A DNA stretch of 64,000 bases from Methanocaldococcus vulcanius M7 (GTDB taxonomy: Archaea; AGJL01; Methanococci; Methanococcales; Methanocaldococcaceae): contig NC_013407.1 of NCBI RefSeq assembly GCF_000024625.1, positions 1,302,001-1,366,000 on the forward strand, in the 5' to 3' direction. Numbering within the stretch: the first letter of the stretch is position 1; every line of letters starts with the position of its first letter. This document shows, in pieces, positions 45,849 through 55,925 of the stretch. The notes beneath the pieces were generated by a model that was given only the letters and a program-made list of their open reading frames with translations, did no database searches and was not told the DNA's origin. The translations under genes and the position numbers were made by a program.

Positions 45849-47288
45849 CTACAAGTCCTTAATACTCTCTTTTAATCCCTCCAATTCTTTCTTCATATCT
45901 ACAATATTCTTAATCTTCTTAATGAAAAATTCGTCAATATCTGTTATATCAGCTATTTTCTCAACACTCCAACCCTTCTCTAACGCCTTAGCAATAACAA
46001 ACAGCCGTTCATCTGTTGGATTCTTTAATATCTCCTCTATCTCTTCATCGCTATAATCTTTATCTTTTCCATCTCCAATTAATCCAAATCTTCCAATGTC
46101 TAAACTTCTAATTGCCTTTTGTAATGCCTCTTCAAGTCCCCTGCCGATTGCCATAACCTCTCCAGTGGACTTCATACTTGTCCCTAATTTTTTATCAACT
46201 GTTTTAAACTTATCAAATGGCCATCTTGGAATTTTTACAACAACATAATCCAGTGTTGGCTCAAAGCTTGCCGGTGTTTCCTTTGTAACATCATTTAATA
46301 TCTCATCCAATGTCTTACCAATGGCTATTTTAGCAGCAATTCTTGCTATTGGATATCCAGTTGCTTTACTTGCCAAGGCAGAGCTTCTTGAAACCCTTGG
46401 ATTCACTTCAATAACTCTATATTCAGTCATCTCCTTATTTACAGCAAATTGTATATTACAACCTCCCTCAATTCCTAAATGTCTTATAATCTTTATAGCA
46501 GCGTTTCTTAGCTTTTGATAAAACTCATCTGGAAGTGTTTGGATTGGAGAAACAACAATACTCTCTCCAGTATGTATTCCCATGGGATCGATGTTTTCCA
46601 TACCACAGACAATTATACAAGTATCTTTTCTATCTCTCATAACCTCAAGCTCAAACTCCTTCCATCCTAAAACACTCTCATCAATTAAAACTTGGTTGAT
46701 TATAGAATATTTTAATCCTTTTGAGGTAATATCTATTAACTCCTCTTTATTGTGAGCTATTCCTCCTCCTGTTCCCCCTAAGGTAAATGCAGGCCTTACA
46801 ATAACTGGATAGCCAATTTCCTCAGCAAACTCAACTGCTTCATCAACTGAATTTACTGCCTTACACTTTGTAACTGCTTCATTGATCTCTGCCATTGCCT
46901 CAGCAAAAAGCTCTCTATCCTCAGCTATCTCAATGGTTTTTATATTTGAACCAAGAAGTTTTATTCCATATTTATCTAAAACTCCTCTTCTATGCAGTTC
47001 CAAAGCTAAGTTAAGCCCTGTTTGTCCTCCCATTGTTGGTAAAATAGCATCTGGTCTCTCCTTCTCAATGATCTTTTCAACGATTTTAGGATGTAATGGC
47101 TCTAAATAAACCTTATCCGCCATGTCCGTATCTGTCTGAATAGTTGCAGGGTTTGAATTCACTAAAATAGTGTAAATTCCCTCTTCCTTCAAGGCCTTAC
47201 ACGCCTGAGAGCCAGAAAAATCGAACTCTGCCGCTTGTCCAATAACTATCGGTCCAGAACCAAAAACCATTACTTTTTTAATGCTCTC
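45849..47288 (-). CDS. carB1: Carbamoyl-phosphate synthase large subunit, N-terminal half
   Basis: 479 aa, the first ATP-grasp unit (carboxyphosphate domain): [24 protein letters not shown] near residue 6, [16 protein letters not shown] near 80, [19 protein letters not shown] near 166, and [22 protein letters not shown] near 298. It ends with a short oligomerisation segment. The longest frame extends to 47429, but GGTGG before ATG 47288 and the family start set the boundary. The C-terminal half is the gene at 43108-44964. Confidence 0.95.
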   Translation of the reverse strand, partial: ESIKKVMVFGSGPIVIGQAAEFDFSGSQACKALKEEGIYTILVNSNPATIQTDTDMADKVYLEPLHPKIVEKIIEKERPDAILPTMGGQTGLNLALELHRRGVLDKYGIKLLGSNIKTIEIAEDRELFAEAMAEINEAVTKCKAVNSVDEAVEFAEEIGYPVIVRPAFTLGGTGGGIAHNKEELIDITSKGLKYSIINQVLIDESVLGWKEFELEVMRDRKDTCIIVCGMENIDPMGIHTGESIVVSPIQTLPDEFYQKLRNAAIKIIRHLGIEGGCNIQFAVNKEMTEYRVIEVNPRVSRSSALASKATGYPIARIAAKIAIGKTLDEILNDVTKETPASFEPTLDYVVVKIPRWPFDKFKTVDKKLGTSMKSTGEVMAIGRGLEEALQKAIRSLDIGRFGLIGDGKDKDYSDEEIEEILKNPTDERLFVIAKALEKGWSVEKIADITDIDEFFIKKIKNIVDMKKELEGLKESIKDL

Positions 47289-47610
47289 CATCAATATCCA
47301 CCGTAATAATATTTTGGTTGATTTTATTATATTAGGTTTCTTTATTTCTTTGCATTTTATCTTGGGTTTGTTCCTATTTATTTTAATTCGTCTTAACACG
47401 TTTATTTTAATATGATGTTTTTTATACAACTTAATCCGTTAATTTCTTGAAATGAGTATTTACATATTTAACTTTTTACTATCACATTTTTATGAGATGA
47501 AGAAGATGGTTTAAACTTTTTAAAATTGCATATCTACCTATAACTTTAAGTATCCTTTTCCTAATAATCAATTAAGGTTTTTAAAGTTAATGGTTATATA
47601 TGGTGAAAAC
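47289..47610. other. Divergent promoter region between carB1 and gltX
   Basis: 322 bases between divergent genes. T-rich and AT-rich, with TATA-like stretches on both strands. A region of the carB1 frame extends into it (to 47429), but its composition and lack of a ribosome site speak against translation. No RNA gene or inverted repeat was recognised. Confidence 0.4.
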
Positions 47611-49278
47611 ATGGAAGAGAAGATTTTACCAATTGCATTAAGAAATGCCATCAAATATAATGGAAAGGCAAATCCAAAGGCAGTTTTAGGAATATTTTTA
47701 TCAGAGAATCCAGAATATAGAAGTAAAGCAAAAGAACTATTGCCTATTATTGAAAAAGTTGTTGAAGAAGTTAATAAACTCTCATTAGAAGATATTAAGA
47801 AAAAGCTGGAAGAGATAGGGGATGACTCCAAAGATAAAGAAAAAAGAAAAAAAGATAGGGATTTGGAATTACCAAATGTTAAAGATAAGGTTGTTATGAG
47901 ATTTGCTCCTAACCCTTCAGGGCCTCTACATATAGGACATGCAAGAGCTGCTGTTCTAAACGATTACTTTGTTAAAAAGTATGGTGGAAAATTAATTTTA
48001 AGATTGGAAGATACAGACCCAAAGAGAGTTCTACCAGAGGCATATGACATGATTAAAGAGGACTTGGAATGGTTGGGAGTTAAAGTTGATGAGGTTGTTA
48101 TACAATCAGATAGAATGGAAATTTATTATGAATATGGTAGAAAATTGATTGAAATGGGAAAGGCATATGTTTGCGACTGCAATCCAGAAGAATTTAGGGA
48201 ATTGAGAAATAAAGGAATTCCTTGTAAGTGTAGAGATAGAGATATTGAGGATAACTTAGAACTCTGGGAAAAGATGCTCAATGGAGAGCTTGAAAATGTA
48301 GCTGTCAGATTAAAAACAGACATAAAGCATAAAAACCCATCAATTAGGGACTTTCCAATATTTAGGATTGAAAAAACTCCACACCCAAGAACTGGAGATA
48401 AATACTGCGTTTATCCTTTAATGAACTTTTCTGTGCCAGTTGATGATTATCTATTAGGCATGACCCATGTTTTGAGAGGAAAAGACCACATTGTAAATAC
48501 TGAGAAGCAAGCTTATATTTACAAATACTTTGGTTGGGAAATGCCTAACTTCATCCACTATGGGATTTTGAAGATAGAGGATATTGTTTTAAGCACTTCA
48601 TCAATGTATAAGGGAATTAAAGAAGGGCTTTATACTGGATGGGATGATGTTAGGTTAGGAACTTTAAGGGCTTTAAGAAGAAGAGGCATTAAAGCTGAGG
48701 CAATATATGAGATAATGAAAAGAATTGGGATTAAACAGGCAGATGTTAAGTTTTCTTGGGAGAATTTATACGCTATAAACAAGGAGCTTATAGATAAAGA
48801 TGCAAGGAGATTCTTCTTTGTCTGGAATCCGAAGAAACTTATTATCGAAGGAGCTGAGAAAAAGGTCTTAAAGCTTAGAATGCATCCAGATAGGCCTGAT
48901 TTTGGAGAGAGGGAGTTAATATTTGATGGAGAGGTTTATGTTGTTGGAGATGAGTTGGAGGAGAATAAGATGTATCGGCTGATGGAACTATTTAATATAG
49001 TTGTTGAGAAGGTTGATGATATTGCATTAGCAAAATATCACTCAGATGACTTTAAAATAGCAAGAAAAAATAAAGCTAAGATTATACACTGGATTCCTGT
49101 AAAGGGTAGCATTAAAGTTAAGGTTTTAATGCCTAATGGTGAGACAAAGGAGGGCTTTGCTGAAAAGGACTTTGCTAAGGTAGAGGTTGATGATATTATT
49201 CAGTTTGAGAGGTTTGGATTTGTTAGAATAGATAAGAAGGATGAAAATGGATTCGTATGTTGCTATGCTCATAGATGA
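47611..49278 (+). CDS. gltX: Glutamyl-tRNA synthetase, archaeal type
   Basis: 555 aa, class I, GlnRS-like archaeal GluRS that charges tRNA-Glu and probably tRNA-Gln (later amidated by GatDE). The HIGH motif is [14 protein letters not shown] near residue 101; the KMSKS equivalent is [14 protein letters not shown] near 328. The beta-barrel anticodon domain fills the C-terminal third. GGTGAAAAC before ATG 47611 sets the start; the longer frame is rejected. It lies divergently from carB1. Confidence 0.97.
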   Translation: MEEKILPIALRNAIKYNGKANPKAVLGIFLSENPEYRSKAKELLPIIEKVVEEVNKLSLEDIKKKLEEIGDDSKDKEKRKKDRDLELPNVKDKVVMRFAPNPSGPLHIGHARAAVLNDYFVKKYGGKLILRLEDTDPKRVLPEAYDMIKEDLEWLGVKVDEVVIQSDRMEIYYEYGRKLIEMGKAYVCDCNPEEFRELRNKGIPCKCRDRDIEDNLELWEKMLNGELENVAVRLKTDIKHKNPSIRDFPIFRIEKTPHPRTGDKYCVYPLMNFSVPVDDYLLGMTHVLRGKDHIVNTEKQAYIYKYFGWEMPNFIHYGILKIEDIVLSTSSMYKGIKEGLYTGWDDVRLGTLRALRRRGIKAEAIYEIMKRIGIKQADVKFSWENLYAINKELIDKDARRFFFVWNPKKLIIEGAEKKVLKLRMHPDRPDFGERELIFDGEVYVVGDELEENKMYRLMELFNIVVEKVDDIALAKYHSDDFKIARKNKAKIIHWIPVKGSIKVKVLMPNGETKEGFAEKDFAKVEVDDIIQFERFGFVRIDKKDENGFVCCYAHR

Positions 49279-49566
49279 AGTTAAGTGTCTTGATGAGAGT
49301 TAAATACAAATGCAAATGTTTAAGTATAATGATCAATGACTACTGATTAATAACTTAATATTCAATATTATTATTTTAAATTATTATAATTGATTAAAAA
49401 TTTATAGTATAATTTAAATTTGGATAATTAAGCAATATCAAAAGAAGCTATACTACTCTATCTAAAAATACCATATTATAAAGAGAATAGGAAGTAAACC
49501 TAAAAATTCCCACGTATTAAAATTTAAAAATTTAATAAGGGTTAAAAATTGCCTTTGGTGATGTTA

Positions 49567-50877
49567 ATGAAATTTTTAGGAAACGATACAGTTGAAATAA
49601 AAGACGGAAGATTTTTTATAGATGGGTATGATGCAGTTGAGTTAGCTGAGAAGTTTGGAACTCCTCTATATGTAATGTCAGAAGAGCAAATAAAGATAAA
49701 CTACAACAAATACATTGAAGCATTTAAAAGATGGGAAGAAGAGACAGGGAAAGAGTTTGTTGTTGCCTATGCATATAAGGCAAATGCAAATTTAGCCATA
49801 ACGAGATTATTATCTAAACTTGGCTGTGGAGCAGATGTTGTTAGTGGAGGAGAGTTGTATATAGCAAAGTTATCAAATGTCCCTTCAAGGAAAATTGTAT
49901 TTAACGGAAACTGTAAAACTAAGGAAGAGATCATAATGGGAATTGAGACAAAGATAAGATCTTTCAACGTTGATAGTATAAGCGAATTAATTCTAATCAA
50001 TGAAACAGCAAAAGAGTTAGGAGAAACAGCAAATATAGCATTTAGAATAAACCCCAACGTTAACCCAAAGACACATCCAAAGATCTCAACTGGTTTAAAG
50101 AAGAATAAGTTTGGCTTGGATGTTGAATCAGGGGTAGCTTTGAAAGCAATAAAAATGGCAACTGAGATGGAGCATGTGAATGTTGTTGGAGTTCACTGCC
50201 ATATTGGTTCTCAATTAACAGATATAAGCCCGTTTATTGAAGAGGCAAGAAAGGTTATGGATTTCGTTGTTGAGTTAAAAAAAGAAGGAATAGAGATTGA
50301 AGATGTTAATTTAGGTGGAGGTTTAGGAATTCCTTATGAGAAAGATAAGCAAATTCCAACTCAGAAGGACTTAGCCGATGCGATAATAAACACCCTCCTT
50401 GAATATAAAGACAAGGTTGAGATGCCAAACTTAATTTTAGAGCCAGGAAGAAGTTTGGTAGCAACTGCCGGCTATCTATTGGGAAGAGTTCATCACATAA
50501 AAGAAACACCTATAACAAAGTGGGTTATGATCGATGCAGGGATGAACGATATGATGAGACCGGCAATGTATGAGGCATATCACCACATAATAAACTGTAA
50601 AGTTAAAGATGAAAAAGAAAAAGTAAGTATAGCAGGAGGTTTATGTGAGAGTAGTGATGTTTTTGGTAGAGATAGAGAACTTGATAAACCAGAAGTTGGG
50701 GATATATTGGCTATATTTGATGTTGGTGCTTATGGAATTAGTATGGCTAACAACTACAACGCAAGAGGGAGGCCAAGGATGATTTTAACAAGCAAAAAAG
50801 GAGTGTTCTTAATTAGGGAGAGGGAGACGTATGCTGATTTAATTGCTAAGGATATAGTTCCTCCTCATTTGCTATAA
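49567..50877 (+). CDS. lysA: Diaminopimelate decarboxylase
   Basis: PLP enzyme forming lysine from meso-diaminopimelate, 436 aa. AYAYKANANLAITRLL near residue 68 contains the PLP lysine (YKAN). GVHCHIGSQLTD near 208, LNLGGGLGIPYEK-like VNLGGGLGIPY near 250, EPGRSLVATAG near 294, and GGLCESSDVFGRDRELD near 361 are all family motifs. GGTGATGTTA before ATG 49567 sets the start. This indicates the diaminopimelate route to lysine. Confidence 0.97.
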   Translation: MKFLGNDTVEIKDGRFFIDGYDAVELAEKFGTPLYVMSEEQIKINYNKYIEAFKRWEEETGKEFVVAYAYKANANLAITRLLSKLGCGADVVSGGELYIAKLSNVPSRKIVFNGNCKTKEEIIMGIETKIRSFNVDSISELILINETAKELGETANIAFRINPNVNPKTHPKISTGLKKNKFGLDVESGVALKAIKMATEMEHVNVVGVHCHIGSQLTDISPFIEEARKVMDFVVELKKEGIEIEDVNLGGGLGIPYEKDKQIPTQKDLADAIINTLLEYKDKVEMPNLILEPGRSLVATAGYLLGRVHHIKETPITKWVMIDAGMNDMMRPAMYEAYHHIINCKVKDEKEKVSIAGGLCESSDVFGRDRELDKPEVGDILAIFDVGAYGISMANNYNARGRPRMILTSKKGVFLIRERETYADLIAKDIVPPHLL

Positions 50878-50925
50878 TTTAGTTTTTAATTTTATTTTTA
50901 TTTATTCCTTTATTTTTTAAATTGA
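50878..50925 (+). terminator. T-rich terminator after lysA
   Basis: Directly after the stop, several runs of four to six T occur within 50 bases. Archaeal transcription ends at such U-runs without needing a hairpin. Called from composition only. Confidence 0.4.
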
Positions 50926-51018
50926 ATATATAATGATGTTTAGGATTCAACAATATTTTTTATTTTTTAATGTTGGCTGTCCTTACTATTTATAAATTCC
51001 AATCTCTAAAAATAAAAA

Positions 51019-51244
51019 AAAGAACTTGAAGATTTGAAGAAAGAAGAATTAAGTAAAAGAAGATATTTACAATAAATATCAAGAAAAGTTTGAGAACTGG
51101 AAAGAAAAAACTCGAAAGTCTAAAGAAAATTATATTCGACAATGTTAAAAAAGAGAATTTGATGTAGAAATACAGAGATAGGAAGTATCATGGAAAACCT
51201 TTCATACAAAAACAGAAATAAATAAAATACTATATATCGGATAA
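51019..51244 (+). pseudogene. Decayed coding remnant upstream of a membrane protein gene
   Basis: Between lysA and the gene at 51277 there is coding-like sequence broken by stops and a frame change. One frame reads KELEDLKKEELSKRRYLQ then stop (51019-51075). The next frame reads YQEKFENWKEKTRKSKENY and goes on past two stops to 51244. Codon choice and the charged, helical character look protein-coding. No family was recognised. It could be a coiled-coil fragment of a lost gene. Confidence 0.45.
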
Positions 51245-51276
51245 CAATAACCTTTAATGAATTGGAGGAGATATTT

Positions 51277-52809
51277 ATGAACTTAAAGAAAAAAATATAT
51301 CAAGCCATTATTATCATTCTACTACTGATCTTAATATATGCAATCGCTCCTGTATTGCATCCGTTTGCAATGTTCTTTTATGCAAACCCCATAATAATTG
51401 AAGTTTTTGCTATTTTTGCTTTGATAGTAGTGGTTTGGGCCTATAAAAATAGATCCTTGGAGGCACTTAAACACACTGCAACAGCGATCTTAATCATTTC
51501 AATAATTTTATCTCCACTACTTTACTACACAAATGCATGCTCATTAACAACACTACAAAAAGAACATATTCCAAATAATATTAAAGATTTTCAAAAACTG
51601 GATTTTAGAAATGGAGGATATTTAAGGGTCTTACCTAAAAAAGTGGCTGAAACATATATGATCTCTTCATTAGAGTATCCAAGATACACGATTGGAGAGG
51701 TTCATATAACTACCTTCAACAATTCGATGTTTTGGTTTTCTTATTTAGAACCGGATGGGCTGTTTAATAGGATCATATTGAAATCAAGAGGAGTATTTTT
51801 AATTCCTGCTAACACCACTGAAAGAATAATTATAAGAAAAGAAAAAAGGATCGAATACACTCCCGGGCAGTTGATCACTGATAACTTATACTGGAAGCTT
51901 TATAGATTTGATTATTTTGCCGACTATGGAAAACCGAGAGTTGTTGTTGAAAATAACCATATCTATACAATAGTTCCACAGATAAAGTATAAATTCCACC
52001 TGTTTTATACGACACCCTATTGGAGCGGAATTGTTGTTATTGACGAAGATGGAAATATGAGATACTATTCAAAAGAATCAGCATTAAAAAAATTTGGCAG
52101 TTGTGTAATATTTCCTGAAAGTTTAGCAAAAAGAATTATTGAATCACAAAACTACTGGAAAAACTCAACTATTGAAAATATTCTAAATTTATGGCTAAAA
52201 CATGAGAATGAAATAGAACTCGTAGATGCTGATGGGAACAAACAGCCATATTTAATTATGGTAAATAATAAACCGTATTGGATTTTTGCTGTGGAGCCAT
52301 ATGGGAGGGCTTATGGTATCTCAAAGATATTTATAATAAGTATGGCTGGAAAGGTGGAGGAGTGTAAATTTAATGAACCGAAGATAGGACCAATCAAAGG
52401 CATGGACTATGTTCAAAAGGCACTTCCAACTTATGATTGGGACAAGTTTGAGATCGTTGAGCCACTCCCAATATTTGTGGGAAATAAGTTGTATTGGAGG
52501 TATGTGATAATTCCAAAATCCGGAGGGGGTGTTTCAAAGATCGTTTTAGTTGACGTCGATACTGGAGAAGTTAAAATATTTAATTCAACTGAGAGTTATA
52601 AAGCATTTATACTTGGAAAGAGCGTTAAAAAATCTAAAAGTGTTGTTATCAAAGAGATCATAACTTATGAAAAATTCGGAAATACTCATTGGATCATTGT
52701 GTTAAGTAATGGATCCTATGTAGACCTCTCTTCTGAAAATATGAGTACTGATAAAATAATAAGAATAAGCAATTTGAAGGTTGGAGAGACGTTTAATATT
52801 AGTAATTAA
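51277..52809 (+). CDS. Membrane-anchored conserved hypothetical protein
   Basis: 510 aa. Three hydrophobic segments occupy residues ~7-95 (IYQAIIIILLLILIYAIAPVL, then IIIEVFAIFALIVVVWAY, then TATAILIISIILSPLLYY). The remaining 400 residues are a soluble, beta-rich, probably extracytoplasmic region in which two similar units seem to repeat: WSGIVVIDEDGNMRYYSKESA near 245 and GVSKIVLVDVDTGEVKIFNSTESY near 415. These repeated beta units resemble PepSY-like modules, but I do not claim the family. GGAGGAG six bases before the ATG sets the start. Confidence 0.75.
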   Translation: MNLKKKIYQAIIIILLLILIYAIAPVLHPFAMFFYANPIIIEVFAIFALIVVVWAYKNRSLEALKHTATAILIISIILSPLLYYTNACSLTTLQKEHIPNNIKDFQKLDFRNGGYLRVLPKKVAETYMISSLEYPRYTIGEVHITTFNNSMFWFSYLEPDGLFNRIILKSRGVFLIPANTTERIIIRKEKRIEYTPGQLITDNLYWKLYRFDYFADYGKPRVVVENNHIYTIVPQIKYKFHLFYTTPYWSGIVVIDEDGNMRYYSKESALKKFGSCVIFPESLAKRIIESQNYWKNSTIENILNLWLKHENEIELVDADGNKQPYLIMVNNKPYWIFAVEPYGRAYGISKIFIISMAGKVEECKFNEPKIGPIKGMDYVQKALPTYDWDKFEIVEPLPIFVGNKLYWRYVIIPKSGGGVSKIVLVDVDTGEVKIFNSTESYKAFILGKSVKKSKSVVIKEIITYEKFGNTHWIIVLSNGSYVDLSSENMSTDKIIRISNLKVGETFNISN

Positions 52810-52983
52810 TTCAGATTCTATTTTTTATTTTATTTACCATGCATATTTAAGATAAAAGGGATATTATAAACATTAATTATAAAAACAGTAAGTTATTTAT
52901 ATCGTTTCAAATTAAAAAAATAAAAAGAAAAAGTTTCTGTTAAATCTTGAAATTTGATATTTTAAATATTTTGCTGGGATACC

Positions 52984-53874
52984 ATGGAAATTTTTAAACT
53001 CCTTAGAAAAGACGAAAAAATGCTCTACCTTATGTTTATAGGAATGGTTATGTTCCTATTTATCTTTATCCCATTTCTCAGATTCAAAATGGTGGGGTCT
53101 GATCATACAATAAACGCATATCCAAGTTTATCGGCAGTTTGTGGTCTTTTACTTGGACCCATATACGGATTTCTTGCAATCTTTCTTGTCGATCTTACAT
53201 ACTTTATTTTAAATCCAAAAGCATTTTATTTTGGGATATATTCATTAATTCCTCCAATTTTATCAGTTATTGCTGCTGGGGCATTATGTGAAGGAAAGTG
53301 GAAATATTCTGCACTTATCTTGATAGTGGGGCTTATACTGTTTTACTCCACAGATGTTGGAAGGGAAGTGTTCTATCATCCTTTCCTTACAATATTGGCT
53401 TTAATCTTAATACTTCTTCTTAGAGATAAAGTTAGCAAGATGTTGTTTAGTAAAAACTTTGAAGAAGTTGTTGTTGGGGCAACTGTATTGTCTTTTTCAT
53501 CTGTTATGGTTGATCATCTTTATGGATCAATTTTAGGAATTGTATATTTGCATATTCCAGCTAAGGATTACATTGCGGTAATTCCTGAGTTTATAAAGGA
53601 GAGAATAATCATGACCATAATAGGTGCGTTTTTTGTAATATTGATGATAGAAACAAGTAAATGTTTTTTAAAAAATGCAAAAGAGTTGAGAGGAAAACTT
53701 TTAAGAAGTTATATTGACGAGGAAGTAAAATATAGATCCACTCAAACGTCTAATATAAACAGGGAGTTGTTGGAGAAATATAACGTCAGAATTCCTTCGG
53801 AAGATGAGCAGAAGGAAATACTAAAATCTATTGTTGAGGTTATGATAGTAAATAACAAAAAAGGAGAAGATTAA
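52984..53874 (+). CDS. Multi-pass membrane protein with ECF S-component-like core
   Basis: 296 aa with six to seven hydrophobic segments. NAYPSLSAVCGLLLGPIYGFLAIFLVDLTYFIL near residues 46-78 (two pieces) resembles the G-rich first helices of ECF transporter S components. The C-terminal 60 residues are charged and cytosolic. No ATPase or EcfT gene adjoins it; the only EcfT in the window is the metal-transport CbiQ/NikQ. The substrate is unknown. It lies about 175 bases after the membrane protein at 51277 and could be co-regulated. Confidence 0.65.
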   Translation: MEIFKLLRKDEKMLYLMFIGMVMFLFIFIPFLRFKMVGSDHTINAYPSLSAVCGLLLGPIYGFLAIFLVDLTYFILNPKAFYFGIYSLIPPILSVIAAGALCEGKWKYSALILIVGLILFYSTDVGREVFYHPFLTILALILILLLRDKVSKMLFSKNFEEVVVGATVLSFSSVMVDHLYGSILGIVYLHIPAKDYIAVIPEFIKERIIMTIIGAFFVILMIETSKCFLKNAKELRGKLLRSYIDEEVKYRSTQTSNINRELLEKYNVRIPSEDEQKEILKSIVEVMIVNNKKGED

Positions 53875-53931
53875 CAATCCATTTTATTTTTGGTTTTTAT
53901 TTTTTATATATTATACTATTATATTGTATAT

Positions 53932-54702
53932 TTATAGAAGTGTGCTTTCTTTTATTTTTTCTATCACTTTTGGAATATTTCTCTCTTTAACTTCTTTTAG
54001 ATTTTCCAATGCTTTAACAATTCTGTTAATTTCGTCTGCAAATTTTCTATCTGATGATGTTAAATAAACAATCTCCTTTTTTGCATAGGATTGTTCAACA
54101 AGTGAATTCTTATGCACCACAGATAAACATTCTATTCCCAATATCTTTTTAATATCATTTATAACCCCCTCTGGGAGATCATCTGACTTATTTATAACGA
54201 AACCTGCTGGAATACTTTCCAAATAGTTCTTTCCGATTACTATTGTGTTTATTGCGCCCTGCAAACTTGGTCCAAAGGCAGTGTAATCCAAGACCGGAAT
54301 GAAATAGTCGGAAAGTCCTAATGCTAAGTATGTTTCAACCCCTGTTGATGTTGAAGGAGCATCAACAAACACATAATCATAATTTCCAAGGTCTTTAAAT
54401 CTTTTTAATACGTTTATATCGAATTTTAAATAATCAGCGAGAGATTTTCCAACAGAAAGTAGATCTATATTTGTAATTGGTGTTTTTACAATTGCATCAG
54501 TAATTGGGCGGTTTTCTTCTATAACATCCGCTAAAAATATATTTGTTTTTACATTTAACAGATGGGATAATGATTTTGAGCCAATATCCCCATCTATTAG
54601 CAGGACTTTTTTTTCCTGCGTAGCAAGAGCTGCTGCAACATTTGCAGTAATTATTGTTTTTCCAGTCCCTCCTTTTGCTATTGAAAATGTGATTACTTTC
54701 AT
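53932..54702 (-). CDS. MinD/ParA-family ATPase
   Basis: 256 aa. Deviant Walker A KGGTGKTIITANVA near residue 10, with the signature first lysine, then LLIDGDIGSKS near 39 and VFVDAPSTSTG near 109. Archaeal MinD-like proteins of this size position membrane or surface structures by ATP-dependent dimerisation. The MinD2/MinD4 type distinction cannot be made by eye. A C-terminal amphipathic helix (IPKVIEKIKESTLL) may be a membrane-targeting tail. GGTGAACTAAT precedes the ATG. Convergent with the gene at 52984. Confidence 0.88.
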   Translation of the reverse strand: MKVITFSIAKGGTGKTIITANVAAALATQEKKVLLIDGDIGSKSLSHLLNVKTNIFLADVIEENRPITDAIVKTPITNIDLLSVGKSLADYLKFDINVLKRFKDLGNYDYVFVDAPSTSTGVETYLALGLSDYFIPVLDYTAFGPSLQGAINTIVIGKNYLESIPAGFVINKSDDLPEGVINDIKKILGIECLSVVHKNSLVEQSYAKKEIVYLTSSDRKFADEINRIVKALENLKEVKERNIPKVIEKIKESTLL

Positions 54703-54877
54703 ATTAGTTCACCTAATTTATGATAATATTATATACCTTACCTACTAAAAATCTCGGTTCAATGATTTTTATTTTATTTTGGATTTTTCAACTGTAAGTT
54801 TATTTACGTATCTTGCATAATAAGTATTATTTATATTTTAACATTAATTATGATTATTTTTATGGTATGATTATTTA

Positions 54878-55198
54878 TTATCTTTCTTTATCTCCAAGCA
54901 TTCCAATTATAATCTTTGGAATCTTTGCCTCTTTCCATTTTGCCTCCCACTTCATAATATTTTCAATGATTTCTATTGCTTCATGGCCTTTTTTGGTTAA
55001 ATAATATTTATTTCCATCTTTTTGTATTAAATTCTCTTCTTCCAACTCATTTAATCTCTCAGCCAAAGTTCGAGTGCTTACGCCATAACCTTCCATATCT
55101 AACGCGTTTTTTATACTGGTAAAAGAGTTAACACCCTCTTTAATCTTGTATAATATTTCAATAGTCCCCTTTTTTCCAAGCACGTTGAAGATCGACAT
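54878..55198 (-). CDS. Winged-helix transcriptional regulator (HxlR-like)
   Basis: 106 aa. GKKGTIEILYKIKEGVNSFTSIKNAL near residue 8, STRTLAERLNELEEENLIQ near 41 (recognition helix) and KYYLTKKGHEAIEIIENIMKW near 65-85 form the HxlR-type winged helix. The usual single N-terminal cysteine is not present. GTGAGACC before the ATG sets the start. It lies upstream of the MinD gene on the same strand and may be its regulator. Confidence 0.82.
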   Translation of the reverse strand: MSIFNVLGKKGTIEILYKIKEGVNSFTSIKNALDMEGYGVSTRTLAERLNELEEENLIQKDGNKYYLTKKGHEAIEIIENIMKWEAKWKEAKIPKIIIGMLGDKER

Positions 55199-55925
55199 GG
55201 TCTCACGCTTTTTAATGTTCTTTAATTTTATAGTTTTATATCGACTTATATTAATTTAATTAACTTTGTTTATATTTTAATAATTTTACTTTTATTTATT
55301 GTTTATGATCGGATGCACTATTTTAAATAATGACATATGTTATATTATTTATTATTTATTGTTTATATGTAATTCTATTATTTTATACATTTCTACATTT
55401 TTATACTCTTATATAAGGTATGCTTTATTTTTAGTTTTTATCACTAAGAATATTCTATCTCATCCTATTTATATGTGTATTCATTTTTATATATTCATTT
55501 CTATATTTTTTACACATATGTTTAATATTCACACTCAAATTTGCTTTTTGATCTATATTTCTTAATATTTAATATACTACAATTATCTACTTTACGATTA
55601 TCCATAATTTATTAACTTAATTTATTAACTATTTGCTTAAATGCATTTTTTATTTTTTATAGGTTTATTTTTTTCAAATATTTTGTAAGTTAACTAAATA
55701 TATATGAAATATACAGTTTAAAAGTTTACAATTTCCCTATTTAAAACTTATCTAATTTTGATTTTTTATTTATTATTTAATTTTTGATTTATATATTTTT
55801 AAATGGCGTTATTAGAAAACTTTATATATTTTATACCATCATACTACGGAAGGAATATTCCTTCCTTGTTAACACTGCCTACTTGAAGTTTTAAATAAAA
55901 ACGGAAAAATTTACGGTGAAGAAAA
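55199..55925. other. Long AT-rich region without a recognised gene
   Basis: 727 bases, the longest gene-free stretch in the window. It is very T-rich on the plus strand. An open frame of 88 codons at 55299-55565 has no ribosome site and reads as AT-rich noise. A TATA box (TTTATATATTTTATA) lies at 55821-55835 with an 18-bp palindrome just after it (separate entry). No RNA gene was recognised. Confidence 0.45.
55848..55865. promoter_or_regulatory. 18-bp perfect palindrome downstream of the TATA box
   Basis: GGAAGGAATATTCCTTCC is its own reverse complement. It starts 13 bases after the end of a strong TATA box and ends 60 bases before the ATG at 55926, so it would overlie the transcription start. 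This is the position and shape of a dimeric repressor operator in archaea. The regulator is unknown; the HxlR-like protein at 54878-55198 is one candidate because of proximity. Confidence 0.6.

Noticed and set aside
51019-51244. Functional small gene
   Set aside because: Stops and a frame change interrupt the coding-like sequence, so it is listed as a remnant only.
55299-55565. Plus-strand 88-codon open frame
   Set aside because: Composition is that of AT-rich noise, no ribosome site, and no conserved character.
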